From the NCBI RefSeq assembly GCF_035917415.1, contig NZ_CP109073.1:3060501-3124500 (forward strand): DNA of 64,000 bases, given 5' to 3'. A program made the translations under genes and the position numbers. Each line of letters starts with the position of its first letter. Positions within the stretch are counted from its first letter, which is position 1. The stretch is from Streptomyces sp. NBC_01803 (GTDB lineage: Bacteria; Actinomycetota; Actinomycetes; Streptomycetales; Streptomycetaceae). Below are positions 18,101-25,975 of the stretch, one piece after another. The notes under the pieces are model-generated. The model had not been told where the DNA came from and searched no databases. It saw nothing but the letters and a program-made list of their open reading frames with translations.

Positions 18101-19561
18101 GGCCACACCAGCGGGTGGTCGTACGACGAGGCGGGCCGACTCGCCTCGCTGCTGACCGCCGACCGCACCCTGGCGTTCGACCACGACGCCGCCGGTCGCG
18201 AGACCCGGCGCGTGTTCTCCTCCGGCTTCGCCCTGGCCAACGACTGGGACGCGGCCGGCCGGCTGACGTCGCGGACACTCACCGACACCGCCGGCCGCAC
18301 CCTCCAGCGCCAGGACTACGCCTACCGGGCCGACCACTTCCTCACCGAAGCCGGCGACACCCGCTTCGACCTGGACGCCTCGGGCCGCGTGCTCGGCCGG
18401 ACCGATGTCCCCGGCGGGTGGCGCGAGACCTACGCCTACGACGCGCAGGGCAACCAGATCTCCGCCGACTGGACGGACCCCACCGGCACCACCGGCACCA
18501 CCGACGCGGCCGGCGAACGGGCCTACGCGGGCACCCTCCTCACCCGGGCGGGCCGCGTCCGCTACGAGTACGACCGCGCCGGCCGCCTGGTCCTGCGGCA
18601 GAAGACCCGGCTGTCCAAGAAGCCCGAGACCTGGCGCTACGAATGGGACGCCGAGGACCGGCTCACCGCCCTCACCACCCCCGACGGGACCCGATGGCGG
18701 TACCTCTACGACCCGTTCGGCCGCCGCGTCGCCAAGCGGCGTCTGGCGGCGGACGGTTCCGTCGCGGAGGAGACCACGTTCACCTGGTCCGGCACCACCC
18801 TGGTCGAACAGTCCGGCTCCGGCACCACGCTCACCTGGGACTACGACGGCCACCGGCCCCTCACCCAGGTCGAACAGAGCGAGGTCGACCGCCGCTTCTA
18901 CGCCATCGTCACCGACCTCGTGGGCACCCCGACCCATCTGGTGGACGAAGAGGGCGCCACCGCATGGGAGTCACGCACCACGCTCTACGGGGTCATCGCG
19001 CCCGGTTCCGGCGGCGGCGGGCCCACCACTCCCCTGCGCTTCCCCGGTCAGTACCACGACCCCGAATCCGGCCTGCACTACAACTACCAGCGCTACTACG
19101 ACCCCGAGACCGCCCGCTACCTCACGCTCGACCCCCTCGGTCTCCTCCCCGCGCCCAACGCCCGCACGTACGTCACCCATCCGCTCCACGACATCGACCC
19201 GCTCGGCCTCGCCGCGCACACGGTGGTTCTCTACCATGGCGCGCAGGACTTCCGGGGCTCGGTGTTCCAGCTCGGCGCCCCCTCGGGCGTCGCGGTGCGC
19301 GGCGCCACTCCGGAGGCGGGGGTGTACCTGACCAACGACCTGACCAGGGCCATCCAGCAGTACGCCGGTCCGGGCGGCAGGGTCGTGCGCGTCGAGGTGC
19401 CCGCGGACTTCGCCGACCGCATCCGGCAGATGGGCGGCCCGCCGGGCAACAGGCAGGAAGAGTGGTTCGTCAACAACGCGGACGATCTCGCGGTCATCAA
19501 CGACAACATCGTCGGGATCCGGGATTCGATGGACGCCTTCATGGCCTGGATGAACCGCTGA
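15122..19561 (+). CDS. RHS-repeat polymorphic toxin with ADP-ribosyltransferase-like C-terminus
   Basis: Protein of 1479 residues from ATG 15122 behind GCGGGGG; GTG 15113 is an alternative. Residues 1-110 are a WXG100-like helical secretion module, 110-230 an Ala-rich coiled coil, 247-280 hydrophobic. DUF6531 follows (about 350-420, GDPVDMATGELIM), then many YD/RHS repeats (about 470-1270). The RHS core is near 1305-1360 (GLHYNYQRYYDP, ending DPLGLA). After this usual cleavage boundary a tip of about 115 residues starts VVLYHGAQDFRG, continues VYLTNDLTRAIQQYAG and contains QEEWFV. The LYHG, YLTxD and Q/ExE-like motifs suggest an ADP-ribosyltransferase fold. Probably secreted by a type VII-like route and used against competitors. 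The next gene is a candidate immunity factor. Confidence 0.9.
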   Translation: MVRPSDWSPVGMDSDPTPGSPDEVCELAEGLQAFADDVGEALGKIRGMASDRAVADWSGLSADAFRSEFDGVPENLAKLQTSYDMAADALAAYWPVLRNAQGMADRALERAVAAQADLSAAQGQLSEAEDWVSRAGDEAERLEREGERDNAPEPPSEDDVRNAVRDRQAADAAAGAARDRVATAESDLSAARQLAEQAREMREEAARQCASGIDEASDAGIQNRKWWQKAFRWVQDNWDTIVDVCKVIVAVLGVVVMIIGGPLAWVVLAAALVVLADTLVKYARGQATLLDVAFAALDCVPGMKGLTTLGGLARGMRSLATTGMRGLAQGARGLGRQIRQRGVQMVRRNACGDPVDMATGELIMPATDLQLPGVLPLILERHHISTYRHGRSFGRSWASTLDQRLDLDEAGVRFYTADGMVLEYPVPSRDADAPVMPVEGPRWGLAWDGEPRSPLTVHQREEGRTLHFAPVAGRRATELPLTAVTDRNGNRIDFLYADDGDLTELVHSGGYRVRTAVHGNRVTSLRLSSDPAERLLIAYGYDDAGNLAEVYNSSGMPLRLEYDEQARLTRWEDRNGTWYRYEYDEAGRCVFSTGTERALEYRYTYDAENHRSIATNSLGHATVYRFNDSFQLLAETDPLGHTTHHAHDRYDRALTVTDPLGRSTRYEHDDHGRVTAVTRPDGRRLRAEYNELGLISEITQADGSVWSYAYDAAGNRTAVLDPAGNRTRYVYDAHGGLGTATDAAGNVTRVRCDAAGLPVAFTNARGETTEYRRDSLGRTVRVIDPLGGVRTAEYTLEGRTRSQTDPLGGTRTWSYDPEGNCLTHTDANGGTTRYEYGPFDLPVSQTGPDGVRYALIRDTELHITQVMHPDGHTWDYTYDAAGRLISETDFDGHTLTYRLDAAGQLIGRTNAVGQTVTYTRDALGLPVRKDADGHLTTLAYDPLGRLLTATGPETELTVRRDATGRLTSETVNGRTTTYGYDVLGRPVSRTTPSGHTSGWSYDEAGRLASLLTADRTLAFDHDAAGRETRRVFSSGFALANDWDAAGRLTSRTLTDTAGRTLQRQDYAYRADHFLTEAGDTRFDLDASGRVLGRTDVPGGWRETYAYDAQGNQISADWTDPTGTTGTTDAAGERAYAGTLLTRAGRVRYEYDRAGRLVLRQKTRLSKKPETWRYEWDAEDRLTALTTPDGTRWRYLYDPFGRRVAKRRLAADGSVAEETTFTWSGTTLVEQSGSGTTLTWDYDGHRPLTQVEQSEVDRRFYAIVTDLVGTPTHLVDEEGATAWESRTTLYGVIAPGSGGGGPTTPLRFPGQYHDPESGLHYNYQRYYDPETARYLTLDPLGLLPAPNARTYVTHPLHDIDPLGLAAHTVVLYHGAQDFRGSVFQLGAPSGVAVRGATPEAGVYLTNDLTRAIQQYAGPGGRVVRVEVPADFADRIRQMGGPPGNRQEEWFVNNADDLAVINDNIVGIRDSMDAFMAWMNR

Positions 19562-19578
19562 CCGGAAGGATGGAAGGG

Positions 19579-20187
19579 ATGGAAGTGACGGAACCGAACG
19601 TCTCCGTGCCGGAGTCCTCGCTCGCCCGCGAGATCTTCGGCCCGCTGGGCGGCATCGTGGCACTCGGCGCGGCGGGCGCGTCGACGCCGGTCGGGGCCTT
19701 CGCCCCGGCCCACCGGGCGGAGCTGGACGGACTCCTGGCGACCATCCGGGACATCGGCGCGTTCTCGGCGGAAACGATGGCCATCGCCGACGAGTTGGGC
19801 TGGCACCGGGACCACGACGCGACCCCGTTCCTGGTGATGTGGTCGGGCTTCATCGAGCCGTATCCGTTCGACGCCGGCGATCCGGCCGTGATCCGGCGCA
19901 TGGTGGGCATGGGCGCCGATCTCCAGCTGACCCACTTCCTGCACGCCCTGGTCGCCGCCGCCCTCGTCCGGCGGCCGGACCCCGGCCGGGCGGCCGGGCT
20001 GATCGCCGACGCGCTGCGGACGGCCTGCGCGCTGCTGGGCGGGGCCGAGCCCGGGATCGCGTTCCGCATGTGGCGCGTCACCTTCCTGCCCGCGATCCTG
20101 CGCCCGGACTCGGAGGTGCCGGGGGGCGCGCGGACGCTGTGGCGCGCCTATGCGCACGCCCTGGAGGCGCTGCTCACGGCCGGGTGA
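19579..20187 (+). CDS. Candidate immunity protein for the RHS toxin
   Basis: Protein of 202 residues starting 17 bases after the toxin stop, same strand, so almost certainly co-expressed. The preferred ATG at 19579 has GGAAGG at a good distance; ATG 19570 and GTG 19585 are alternatives. The sequence is soluble and mostly helical, with Trp-rich patches (ELGWHRDHD, FLVMWSGFIEPYP, FRMWRVTFLPAIL) and no signal peptide. It resembles no family recognised by eye. Position directly behind a polymorphic toxin tip, size and cytosolic nature fit an immunity protein that binds the tip; this is inference from context only. Confidence 0.7.
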   Translation: MEVTEPNVSVPESSLAREIFGPLGGIVALGAAGASTPVGAFAPAHRAELDGLLATIRDIGAFSAETMAIADELGWHRDHDATPFLVMWSGFIEPYPFDAGDPAVIRRMVGMGADLQLTHFLHALVAAALVRRPDPGRAAGLIADALRTACALLGGAEPGIAFRMWRVTFLPAILRPDSEVPGGARTLWRAYAHALEALLTAG

Positions 20188-20194
20188 GGGACGC

Positions 20195-20209
20195 TCTGCC
20201 GTCGGCAGA
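20195..20209. promoter_or_regulatory. PopR-type operator upstream of the clpP pair
   Basis: TCTGCC-GTC-GGCAGA is a perfect inverted repeat with a 3-base spacer. It matches the core of the palindrome reported for PopR at the S. lividans clpP3 operon (TTCTGCC-N3-GGCAGAA, from memory), lacking only the outermost T/A pair. It lies about 100 bases before the clpP start; the probable popR gene follows the operon. Only one copy is seen here. Confidence 0.8.
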
Positions 20210-20266
20210 TTAGCGGCGGGCCGATAAACGGGATGCGGCGCCGCGGCCGGGCCAAGACTCGGAAGG

Positions 20267-20287
20267 GAGCGGCGAGGGTCGCCGCTC
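20267..20287 (+). other. Leader hairpin before clpP
   Basis: GAGCGGCGA and TCGCCGCTC form a perfect 9-base stem with a GGG loop, 20 bases before the clpP start codon and just ahead of the GGGAGG ribosome-binding site. No U-run follows. It could stabilise or regulate the leader, or be a DNA site. Confidence 0.5.
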
Positions 20288-20306
20288 ACCGGAAGAGGGA
20301 GGCCCG

Positions 20307-20960
20307 ATGACGTCATTCAGCACCGGCCCAGCTCACGTCACGCGGCTGCGCGCCGAGGTGGGGGACACACCTCCGACGCGGTTCGACGACCACCTCGCCA
20401 CGGAGCTGCTCAGGCAGCGGATCGTGTTCCTCGGGACACAGGTGGACGAGGTGTCCGCGAACCGCGTCTGCGCGCAGATGCTTCTGCTGTCGGCGGAGGA
20501 TCCGCGCACCGACATCAGCCTCTGCGTCAACAGCCCGGGCGGCTCCGTCACGGCCGGGCTGGCGATCTACGACACGATGCGGGTGATCCCGAACGACGTC
20601 TCGACGCTCACCATGGGATTCGCCGCCAGCATGGGGCAGTTCCTGCTGACCGTGGGGGCGAAGGGGAAGCGGTACGCGCTGCCGAACGCGCGGATCATGA
20701 TGCACCAGCCGTCGGCCGGCATCGGCGGGACGACCGCCGACATCGCGATCCAGGCCGAGAACCTGGCGTACATGAAGAAGTCCATCGAGCGGATCACCGC
20801 CGAACACACCGGCCAGAGCGTGGAGACGATCTCGCGCGACGGGGACCGCGACCGGTGGTTCACGGCCGAGGAGGCGAAGGAGTACGGGATGGTCGATCAC
20901 GTCCTCCAGTCGCTGGCCGACGTCCGCCCGGGTGGCTCGCAGCGACGGATGGGGTTCTGA
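20307..20960 (+). CDS. clpP3: ATP-dependent Clp protease proteolytic subunit, complete catalytic triad
   Basis: Protein of 217 residues. The serine-protease triad is intact: Ser108 in GFAASMGQF, His133 in IMMHQPSAG and Asp182 in GDRDRWF. The oligomerisation block [17 protein letters not shown] is present. ClpP subunits form tetradecameric chambers that degrade proteins unfolded by ClpX/ClpC in the cytoplasm. Overlying a PopR-type operator and adjacent to a second, degenerate clpP and a popR-like gene, this matches the stress-inducible clpP3-clpP4 operon of streptomycetes rather than the housekeeping clpP1-clpP2; the number is assigned on that basis. A clear GGGAGG site precedes the ATG. Confidence 0.92.
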   Translation: MTSFSTGPAHVTRLRAEVGDTPPTRFDDHLATELLRQRIVFLGTQVDEVSANRVCAQMLLLSAEDPRTDISLCVNSPGGSVTAGLAIYDTMRVIPNDVSTLTMGFAASMGQFLLTVGAKGKRYALPNARIMMHQPSAGIGGTTADIAIQAENLAYMKKSIERITAEHTGQSVETISRDGDRDRWFTAEEAKEYGMVDHVLQSLADVRPGGSQRRMGF

Positions 20961-20961
20961 C

Positions 20962-21564
20962 ATGGGCCAATACACGATCCCGACCGTTCTGGAACGCACC
21001 CCGCAGGGGGAACGGGCCTACGACGTCTACAGCCGGCTGCTGTCCGAGCGGGTCATCTTCCTCGGCACCGAGATCGACGACGGCGTGGCGAACGTCGTCA
21101 TCGCGCAACTGATCCACCTGGAGGCGTCGAACCCGGACCGCGAGATCGCGATCTACATCAACTCACCGGGCGGCTCGTTCACCTCACTCATGGCGATCTA
21201 CGACACGATGTCCTACGTCGCCTCGCCGATCTCGACCATCTGCGTCGGTCAGGCGGCCTCGACGGCGGCGGTGCTGCTCGCCGGGGGCGATCCCGGACGA
21301 CGGGTCGTCCTGGAGCACGCCCGGGTGCTGCTGGGGCAGCCGGCGAGCGCCGGTCACCGGGGCACCGTCTCCGATCTCAGCCTCCAGGCCAAGGAGATGC
21401 TCCGGATCCGCGCCCAGGTCGAGGAGGTCCTCTCCCGGCACACGCACCATGATGTCGCCACCCTCCGCGCGGACATGGACCGCGACAAGGTGTTCACCGC
21501 GTCGGAGGCGGTGGCGTACGGGCTCGCCGACCACGTACTCAGCCGGCGCGCCATGGCCTCCTGA
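20962..21564 (+). CDS. clpP4: ClpP-family subunit lacking the catalytic histidine
   Basis: Protein of 200 residues starting one base after the previous stop, so translation is coupled. Ser100 ([11 protein letters not shown]) and Asp175 (DMDRDKVF) of the triad are present, but the position of the catalytic His is glycine (RVLLGQPAS, Gly125, where active subunits read MMHQP). On this reading the subunit cannot hydrolyse peptides by itself and would act in a mixed complex with the intact partner, comparable to ClpR subunits of cyanobacteria and plastids. The rest of the fold is conserved ([18 protein letters not shown]). The assignment as ClpP4 rests on order and linkage to the PopR-like gene. 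Confidence 0.9.
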   Translation: MGQYTIPTVLERTPQGERAYDVYSRLLSERVIFLGTEIDDGVANVVIAQLIHLEASNPDREIAIYINSPGGSFTSLMAIYDTMSYVASPISTICVGQAASTAAVLLAGGDPGRRVVLEHARVLLGQPASAGHRGTVSDLSLQAKEMLRIRAQVEEVLSRHTHHDVATLRADMDRDKVFTASEAVAYGLADHVLSRRAMAS

Positions 21565-21586
21565 GGGCCCGGGGGCCTCAGGAGGC
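21556..21586. terminator. Bidirectional terminator hairpin between clpP4 and popR
   Basis: GCCTCCTGAGG and CCTCAGGAGGC form an 11-base perfect stem. The hairpin contains the stop codons of both convergent genes (clpP4 at 21562-21564, popR at 21578-21580), so one element ends both transcripts. No U-run, as usual in streptomycetes. Confidence 0.75.
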
Positions 21587-21949
21587 GAGGCGCAGCATCA
21601 GCGATGCCTCGGGAGTGGTCCGGGTCCTGGCCGGCCTCGTCCGCGCGGGGCCGGCCAACTCGCCCTGCGCCAGGGAGAGCAGGTCGGTCAGGCGGAGACC
21701 GAGGGCACGGGCGGCGGCGGCGAGGACTTCCGAGGAAGCCTCCTTACGGCCACGTTCCAGCTCGGAGAGATAGGGCATCGAGATGCGGGCGGCGTCGGCC
21801 ACATCCTTGAGGGTGCGCTCCTGGGCGAGGCGCTCGCGGCGCAGAACGTCACCGACGAGGTGCCGCCACAGGGGCTCTTTGGGCGCCGCCGCCTTGGCGG
21901 GGCGGCGCAGCGGGATGACGCGGGCCTGGTCCGGTGCGTGGTTGCTCAC
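21578..21949 (-). CDS. popR: XRE-family regulator, PopR/ClgR-like
   Basis: Protein of 123 residues from GTG 21949 (VSNHAPDQ). One helix-turn-helix domain at about 40-95: LKDVADAARISMPYLSELER then GRKEASSEVLAAAARALGLR. The conserved lead WRHLVGDVLRRERL and the short tail are typical of PopR and ClgR, actinobacterial activators of clp protease operons that are themselves Clp substrates. The C-terminus ends Leu-Arg-Leu-Ala-Ser, not the double alanine reported for classic PopR/ClgR degrons. Convergent with the clpP pair; a matching operator lies in front of that operon. No clear ribosome-binding site precedes the GTG, so it may be leaderless or start slightly elsewhere. Confidence 0.82.
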   Translation of the reverse strand: MSNHAPDQARVIPLRRPAKAAAPKEPLWRHLVGDVLRRERLAQERTLKDVADAARISMPYLSELERGRKEASSEVLAAAARALGLRLTDLLSLAQGELAGPARTRPARTRTTPEASLMLRLAS

Positions 21950-22453
21950 CTGTTCAGCGTAGGAGGAGCACGCGCCGCCGCCACGGAAGCGGCGGTCCGC
22001 CCTGGGCGAAAATCTCCCGCCGCGACGACGGGCGGCGGCCTCGTGGCAGTCGATCCGCGGGAGCGTGGTGCCAGCCATCAGTGTGTGGTCGGCCAACAAC
22101 GCGACGTCGGCCAACAGCGCGGCGTCGGCGGGCTCGCCGAGCCGGGCGGGTCCACCACTGTCCCCGCGTCGGAGCGGCTGACACCGCCGAGCGCGGTCAT
22201 CGCCTCGACGAGCAGCGGGAGTTCGGCGGCGCGGCCGGTGAGGTGTTCGGAGCCGAGCGGGTGCCGTGGTTCTTGACGGTGACGCAGGCGTTCGCGGTGC
22301 GCGGGGTGTCGGCGGCCCGGTCGGTGGTCGCGGACGTCGTCCCGGGGCTGCCGTGGTCGGCGGGGCCGAGGGCCGCACGCGGCGACTACCCTTCCTCCAC
22401 AGCGGCCGCGCCGGGAGGGCGGTCGCCCGCGCTCGATCGGAAGGATGTCACCC
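21950..22453. other. Intergenic region, possible gene debris
   Basis: About 500 bases. Minus-strand frames give short stretches with plausible composition (for example GRAAELPLLVEAMTALGG and ALLADVALLADHTLMAGTT) in different frames, which may be remains of a degraded gene, but no family is recognised and no continuous frame exists. Plus strand shows nothing convincing. Confidence 0.35.
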
Positions 22454-22723
22454 ATGCCCACCCCGGACCGGATCGTGATACGTGGCGGGATCGCCGCCGT
22501 ACCGCTGCTCCTCGCCGCGGCCCTGCTGACGGGCTGCTCGGACGACGGCGACTGCGACGACCGGGCGGGGACCTCGACCGCCGCCGCCGACGACATCGCC
22601 CTGATGGCCGCGCCGGAGCGCGTCAGCGGCGGCTCCGGCGGCCGGAGCGGGGGAAGTGGGGGAAGTGGGGGAAGTGGCTCCACATCGCACGGGGGCGGGA
22701 GTCACGACAACTGCGACGACTGA
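22454..22723 (+). CDS. Small lipoprotein with Gly/Ser-rich tail
   Basis: Protein of 89 residues from ATG 22454, which has GGAAGG nine bases upstream; ATG 22445 is too close to it. The N-terminus RIVIRGGIAAVPLLLAAALL is followed by the lipobox LLTGC. The mature part is acidic (SDDGDCDDRAG), then low-complexity with repeated SGGSGG units and a terminal DNCDD. Predicted to be lipid-anchored outside the membrane. The family and role are unknown; the terminal GSHDNCDD and the Gly/Ser linker look like a surface spacer. Confidence 0.65.
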   Translation: MPTPDRIVIRGGIAAVPLLLAAALLTGCSDDGDCDDRAGTSTAAADDIALMAAPERVSGGSGGRSGGSGGSGGSGSTSHGGGSHDNCDD

Positions 22724-22892
22724 CCGTGTGATGTTGCCGCCGTGTGAAGTTTCCTGGCGCGGCGGCCTCTTGTAGGAGCCGGACGCATGGGGCACCCTTG
22801 CGCTGGCAATGCATGGAGCACGGCTACGCGCGTAAACCACGTGTTGTCATGCACACGCCTGCGCCCACCCCCACGACGAGGAGGACCCCTCG

Positions 22893-24464
22893 ATGGCAGG
22901 AGCACGTCAGTTCAGGCGAAGACTCGCAAGTGCCAGTGCGGCGACCGCCGCGGCCCTCGCGATCGGCCTGCTCTCCGCACTCCCCTCCGGCGCCGCGCAG
23001 CAGCCGGAGGGCCGCATCCAGAACGCGGGCGCGGCCGGCGCGATAGCCGGCAGCTACATCGTCACCCTTGACGAGAGCGACCTCCGCGCCGGGACCAGCG
23101 CCGGCCGGGCCCTCGCCGAGGAGTACGGCGCCGACATCACCGAGACGTACACGGAGGCGCTCAACGGCTACGCCGTCGAGCTGTCGGAGCAGCGGGCGAG
23201 GCGGCTCGCCGCGGACCCGGCGGTCGAATCCGTCGTCCAGAACCGGACGTTCACGATCGACACCACGCAGCCCAGCCCGCCCTCCTGGGGTCTGGACCGC
23301 ATCGACCAGCGGGCGCTGCCGCTCAACGGGAGCTACACCTACCCGGATTCGGCCGGTCAGGGCGTCACGGCGTACATCATCGACACCGGAGTCCGCATCT
23401 CCCACAGCGACTTCGGCGGCCGGGCCAGCAACGGCTTCGACGCGATCGACAACGACAGCGTCGCCCAGGACGGCAACGGCCACGGCACGCACGTCGCGGC
23501 CACGGTGGCGGGCACCTCGTACGGCGTGGCCAAGCGGGCCAACATCGTCGCCGTCCGGGTGCTGAACAACTCCGGCTCCGGCACCACCGCTCAGGTCATC
23601 GCGGGCATCGACTGGGTGACGCGCAACGCCGTGAAGCCGGCCGTCGCCAACATGAGCCTCGGCGGCGGCATCGACAGCGCGCTGGACACGGCGGTGCGCA
23701 ACTCCATCGCCTCCGGCATCACCTACGCCGTGGCGGCGGGCAACAACAACGCCAACGCCTCCAACTCCTCCCCGGCGCGCGTCAGCGAGGCCATCACGGT
23801 CGGGTCGACCACGAACACCGACGCTCGTTCCAGCTTCTCCAACTACGGGACGATCCTGGACATCTTCGCGCCGGGCTCATCCATCACGTCGGCGTGGAAC
23901 ACCAGCGACACCGCGACGAACACGATCTCCGGCACCTCCATGGCGACGCCCCACGTCGCCGGGGCCGCCGCGCTGTACCTCGCGGACAACCCCACCGCCA
24001 CCCCGGCCGGGGTGAGCACGGCGCTGGTGAACAATGCCACGACCGGCGTCGTCACCAGCCCCGGGACCGGCTCGCCCAACCGGCTGCTGTACGTCGGCAC
24101 GGGCACCACGCCGCCGCCCGGCCCGTCGTTCGACAACGCCACCGACTACACGATCAGCGACAACACCACGGTGGACTCGCCGATCACGGTCACCGGCGTG
24201 TCCGGCAACGCCCCGGCCACGCTGGGCGTTCCGGTCGACATCAAGCACACCTACATCGGTGACCTGCGCATCCAGCTCATCGCGCCCGACGGCACCGCCT
24301 ACCTGCTGAAGGACTACGGGGTCGGCGGCAGCGCGGACAACGTGCTCCAGACCTACACGGTCAACGCGTCGAGCGAGGTGGCGAACGGGACCTGGAAGCT
24401 GCGGGTCAGCGACAACGCCGCGCTGGACACCGGGAAGATCGACTCCTGGGGCCTGCGGTTCTGA
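22893..24464 (+). CDS. Secreted subtilisin-like serine protease (S8) with P/homoB domain
   Basis: Protein of 523 residues. A signal peptide (1 to about 34, cleaving near SGAAQQ) is followed by an I9-type propeptide (about 50-120, [12 protein letters not shown]). The S8 domain (about 130-405) has Asp164 ([13 protein letters not shown]), His200 (GNGHGTHVA), the oxyanion Asn284 (AAGNNN) and Ser349 ([13 protein letters not shown]). A C-terminal P/proprotein-convertase domain (about 412-523, starting near [15 protein letters not shown]) ends WGLRF, typical of streptomycete exoproteases. Extracellular protein degradation is the role. GAGGAGG precedes the ATG. A strong terminator follows the stop. 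Confidence 0.95.
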   Translation: MAGARQFRRRLASASAATAAALAIGLLSALPSGAAQQPEGRIQNAGAAGAIAGSYIVTLDESDLRAGTSAGRALAEEYGADITETYTEALNGYAVELSEQRARRLAADPAVESVVQNRTFTIDTTQPSPPSWGLDRIDQRALPLNGSYTYPDSAGQGVTAYIIDTGVRISHSDFGGRASNGFDAIDNDSVAQDGNGHGTHVAATVAGTSYGVAKRANIVAVRVLNNSGSGTTAQVIAGIDWVTRNAVKPAVANMSLGGGIDSALDTAVRNSIASGITYAVAAGNNNANASNSSPARVSEAITVGSTTNTDARSSFSNYGTILDIFAPGSSITSAWNTSDTATNTISGTSMATPHVAGAAALYLADNPTATPAGVSTALVNNATTGVVTSPGTGSPNRLLYVGTGTTPPPGPSFDNATDYTISDNTTVDSPITVTGVSGNAPATLGVPVDIKHTYIGDLRIQLIAPDGTAYLLKDYGVGGSADNVLQTYTVNASSEVANGTWKLRVSDNAALDTGKIDSWGLRF

Positions 24465-24503
24465 CAGGTTGACCGGTCGCACCCGCTCAACCGGTCGGCC
24501 CAA

Positions 24504-24540
24504 CGCCGGGGTTCCGGGCCCGCGGCCCGGAACCCCGGCG
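24504..24540 (+). terminator. Rho-independent-type hairpin after the subtilase
   Basis: A perfect 17-base stem (CGCCGGGGTTCCGGGCC paired with its complement) closes on a CGC loop, 40 bases after the subtilase stop. Very stable; no U-run. Separates the protease from the following secreted-protein gene. Confidence 0.85.
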
Positions 24541-24583
24541 CGGACCATCCCTCCGCACAAGGAAGCAGAAGGGTTCCCCCACC

Positions 24584-25102
24584 ATGAAGCTCCGTTCTGT
24601 TCTCACCTCACTCGCCCTCGCCGGGGCCGCGCTCTTCGCGGTGCCCGGGGCCGGGGTGGCGACCGCCTCCGCCGCGGACGTCACGCCGTACGTCACGAAG
24701 ATCAGCCACTCGCAGGCCACGGCCATGTTCCGTGAGGTGGGCATCACCTGGTCGTCCTCCGGCGGTTGTTCCGACCGCTACAACTCCACGTGTACGTCGT
24801 TCGAGCAGCTCAACCTGGCGTCGGCGCAGGGCGCGCAGACCCTGAAGCGGGCCAGCGGCTGCGGCCTGAACATCACCGGCGGCACCGAGGTCGGGCACGC
24901 CAGCGGCACCTACAGCCACTGGAACGGCTACAAGCTCGACTACTCGCTGGGCACGTGCATCAACTCGTACGTCACGAACAACTTCACCTACATCGGCCTG
25001 CGGGGCGACGGCGCTCCGCAGTACCGGTCGGGGTCGGGCAACATCTACGCGCGTGAGAGCAACCACTGGGACGTTCTCTACTACAACTGCGGCGGCTGCT
25101 GA
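24584..25102 (+). CDS. Secreted M15-like (D-Ala-D-Ala metallopeptidase-like) protein
   Basis: Protein of 172 residues with a signal peptide (about 1-30, LALAGAALFAVPGAGVATAS then AADV). The mature part contains EVGHASGTYSHWNGYKLDYS and, near the C-terminus, NHWDVLYY. The H-x3-G-x2-SH-x2-GYKxD arrangement and late His resemble the zinc site of peptidase M15-type cell-wall hydrolases, with one His and Asp in the first motif and one His in the last. Six cysteines in the mature chain suggest disulfides, fitting an extracellular enzyme. A cell-wall or peptide-degrading role is inferred; catalytic competence is not certain. Confidence 0.75.
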   Translation: MKLRSVLTSLALAGAALFAVPGAGVATASAADVTPYVTKISHSQATAMFREVGITWSSSGGCSDRYNSTCTSFEQLNLASAQGAQTLKRASGCGLNITGGTEVGHASGTYSHWNGYKLDYSLGTCINSYVTNNFTYIGLRGDGAPQYRSGSGNIYARESNHWDVLYYNCGGC

Positions 25103-25118
25103 GCCGGGTCATCACCGT

Positions 25119-25148
25119 CCGGCCGCCGAGGCTCTCCCCGGCGGCCGG
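25119..25148 (+). terminator. Hairpin terminator after the M15-like gene
   Basis: CCGGCCGCCG and CGGCGGCCGG form a perfect 10-base stem with a 10-base loop, 17 bases beyond the stop codon. Confidence 0.7.
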
Positions 25149-25375
25149 AGCGGCGCCCGAGTCCGGGCGGGTGCGGGTGCCCGCGACGGCGCGCCCGTCG
25201 TCCGAGGTGATCGACGCCTCGACACCACCCACGACGGGGACCACCCGGTGGCCGCGCCGGGCGCCTGGCAGCGCGGGCAGCCGGCCGCCTGGCACACTGC
25301 CCCTCGCTCTGGGCGGCGGTGCGCACCGGCACCGCGTAGCCTCGACCGGAAAGGGACAACCGGGAGGAAACGCCC

Positions 25376-25864
25376 ATGGGTACGCGCTCGCGTGCGCGCT
25401 CACGCGCCGACGGACTGCTGCGCGGCGCCGCCGCCGGGGCGGCGGGGACCGCCGCGCTCCACATCGTGACCTGTCTCGACATGGCCGCACGGGGCCGGGC
25501 GGCCAGCCGGACGCCCGAGGAGACGGTGGAGAAGCTGTCGGCGGCGACCCACGTCCCCGTGCCGGGCGCGGGCGAGACCCGCGCCCACCGCGTCGCCGCG
25601 CTCGGGGCGCTGTCCGGGCTCGTGGTCGGGGTGGGGGTCGGCGCGGCGCTGGGGGCCGTCCGCGCCACCGGACCCGTGCGGACCGCTCTGGCCGCCGGAC
25701 TCGGCGCCATGGCCGGCGGCAACGGCCCGATGGCGGCGCTCGGCGTGACGGACCTCCGGACGTGGAGCCGCGCGGACTGGCTCAGCGACGCCGTCCCGCA
25801 CGCCGCCTACGGCGCGGTGACGGCGGGCGTGCTGCACGGGCTGCGGCGCGGCCAGTCGGCCTAG
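25376..25864 (+). CDS. Small membrane protein, unknown function
   Basis: Protein of 162 residues starting behind a good GGGAGGAAA site. Hydrophobic stretches (GLLRGAAAGAAGTAALHIVT, GALSGLVVGVGVGAALGAV, RTALAAGLGAMAGGNGPMAAL, AAYGAVTAGVLHG) suggest about four membrane helices rich in Ala and Gly, with a conserved-looking cytosolic loop (TPEETVEKLSAATHVPVPG). The composition resembles the actinobacterial DUF1440-like membrane proteins, but the match is weak. No partner gene is evident. Confidence 0.7.
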   Translation: MGTRSRARSRADGLLRGAAAGAAGTAALHIVTCLDMAARGRAASRTPEETVEKLSAATHVPVPGAGETRAHRVAALGALSGLVVGVGVGAALGAVRATGPVRTALAAGLGAMAGGNGPMAALGVTDLRTWSRADWLSDAVPHAAYGAVTAGVLHGLRRGQSA

Positions 25865-25975
25865 CGGGGCTGTCGTCCCGGCGCGCGCGGGCGCAGGGTG
25901 GGGAGCGAGGACCCGCACCACCACCACCACGGCCCGGTCGGCAGGAGCACAGCAGCAGAGGAGGGGGAGTCCGCC

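Noticed and set aside
16781..18937. 718-codon minus-strand frame opposite the RHS repeats
   Set aside because: Val/Gly/Arg-rich antisense of YD repeats, not a gene.
21950..22440. Possible gene on the minus strand upstream of popR
   Set aside because: Plausible stretches occur in different frames and none continues or matches a family, so no pseudogene could be defined.
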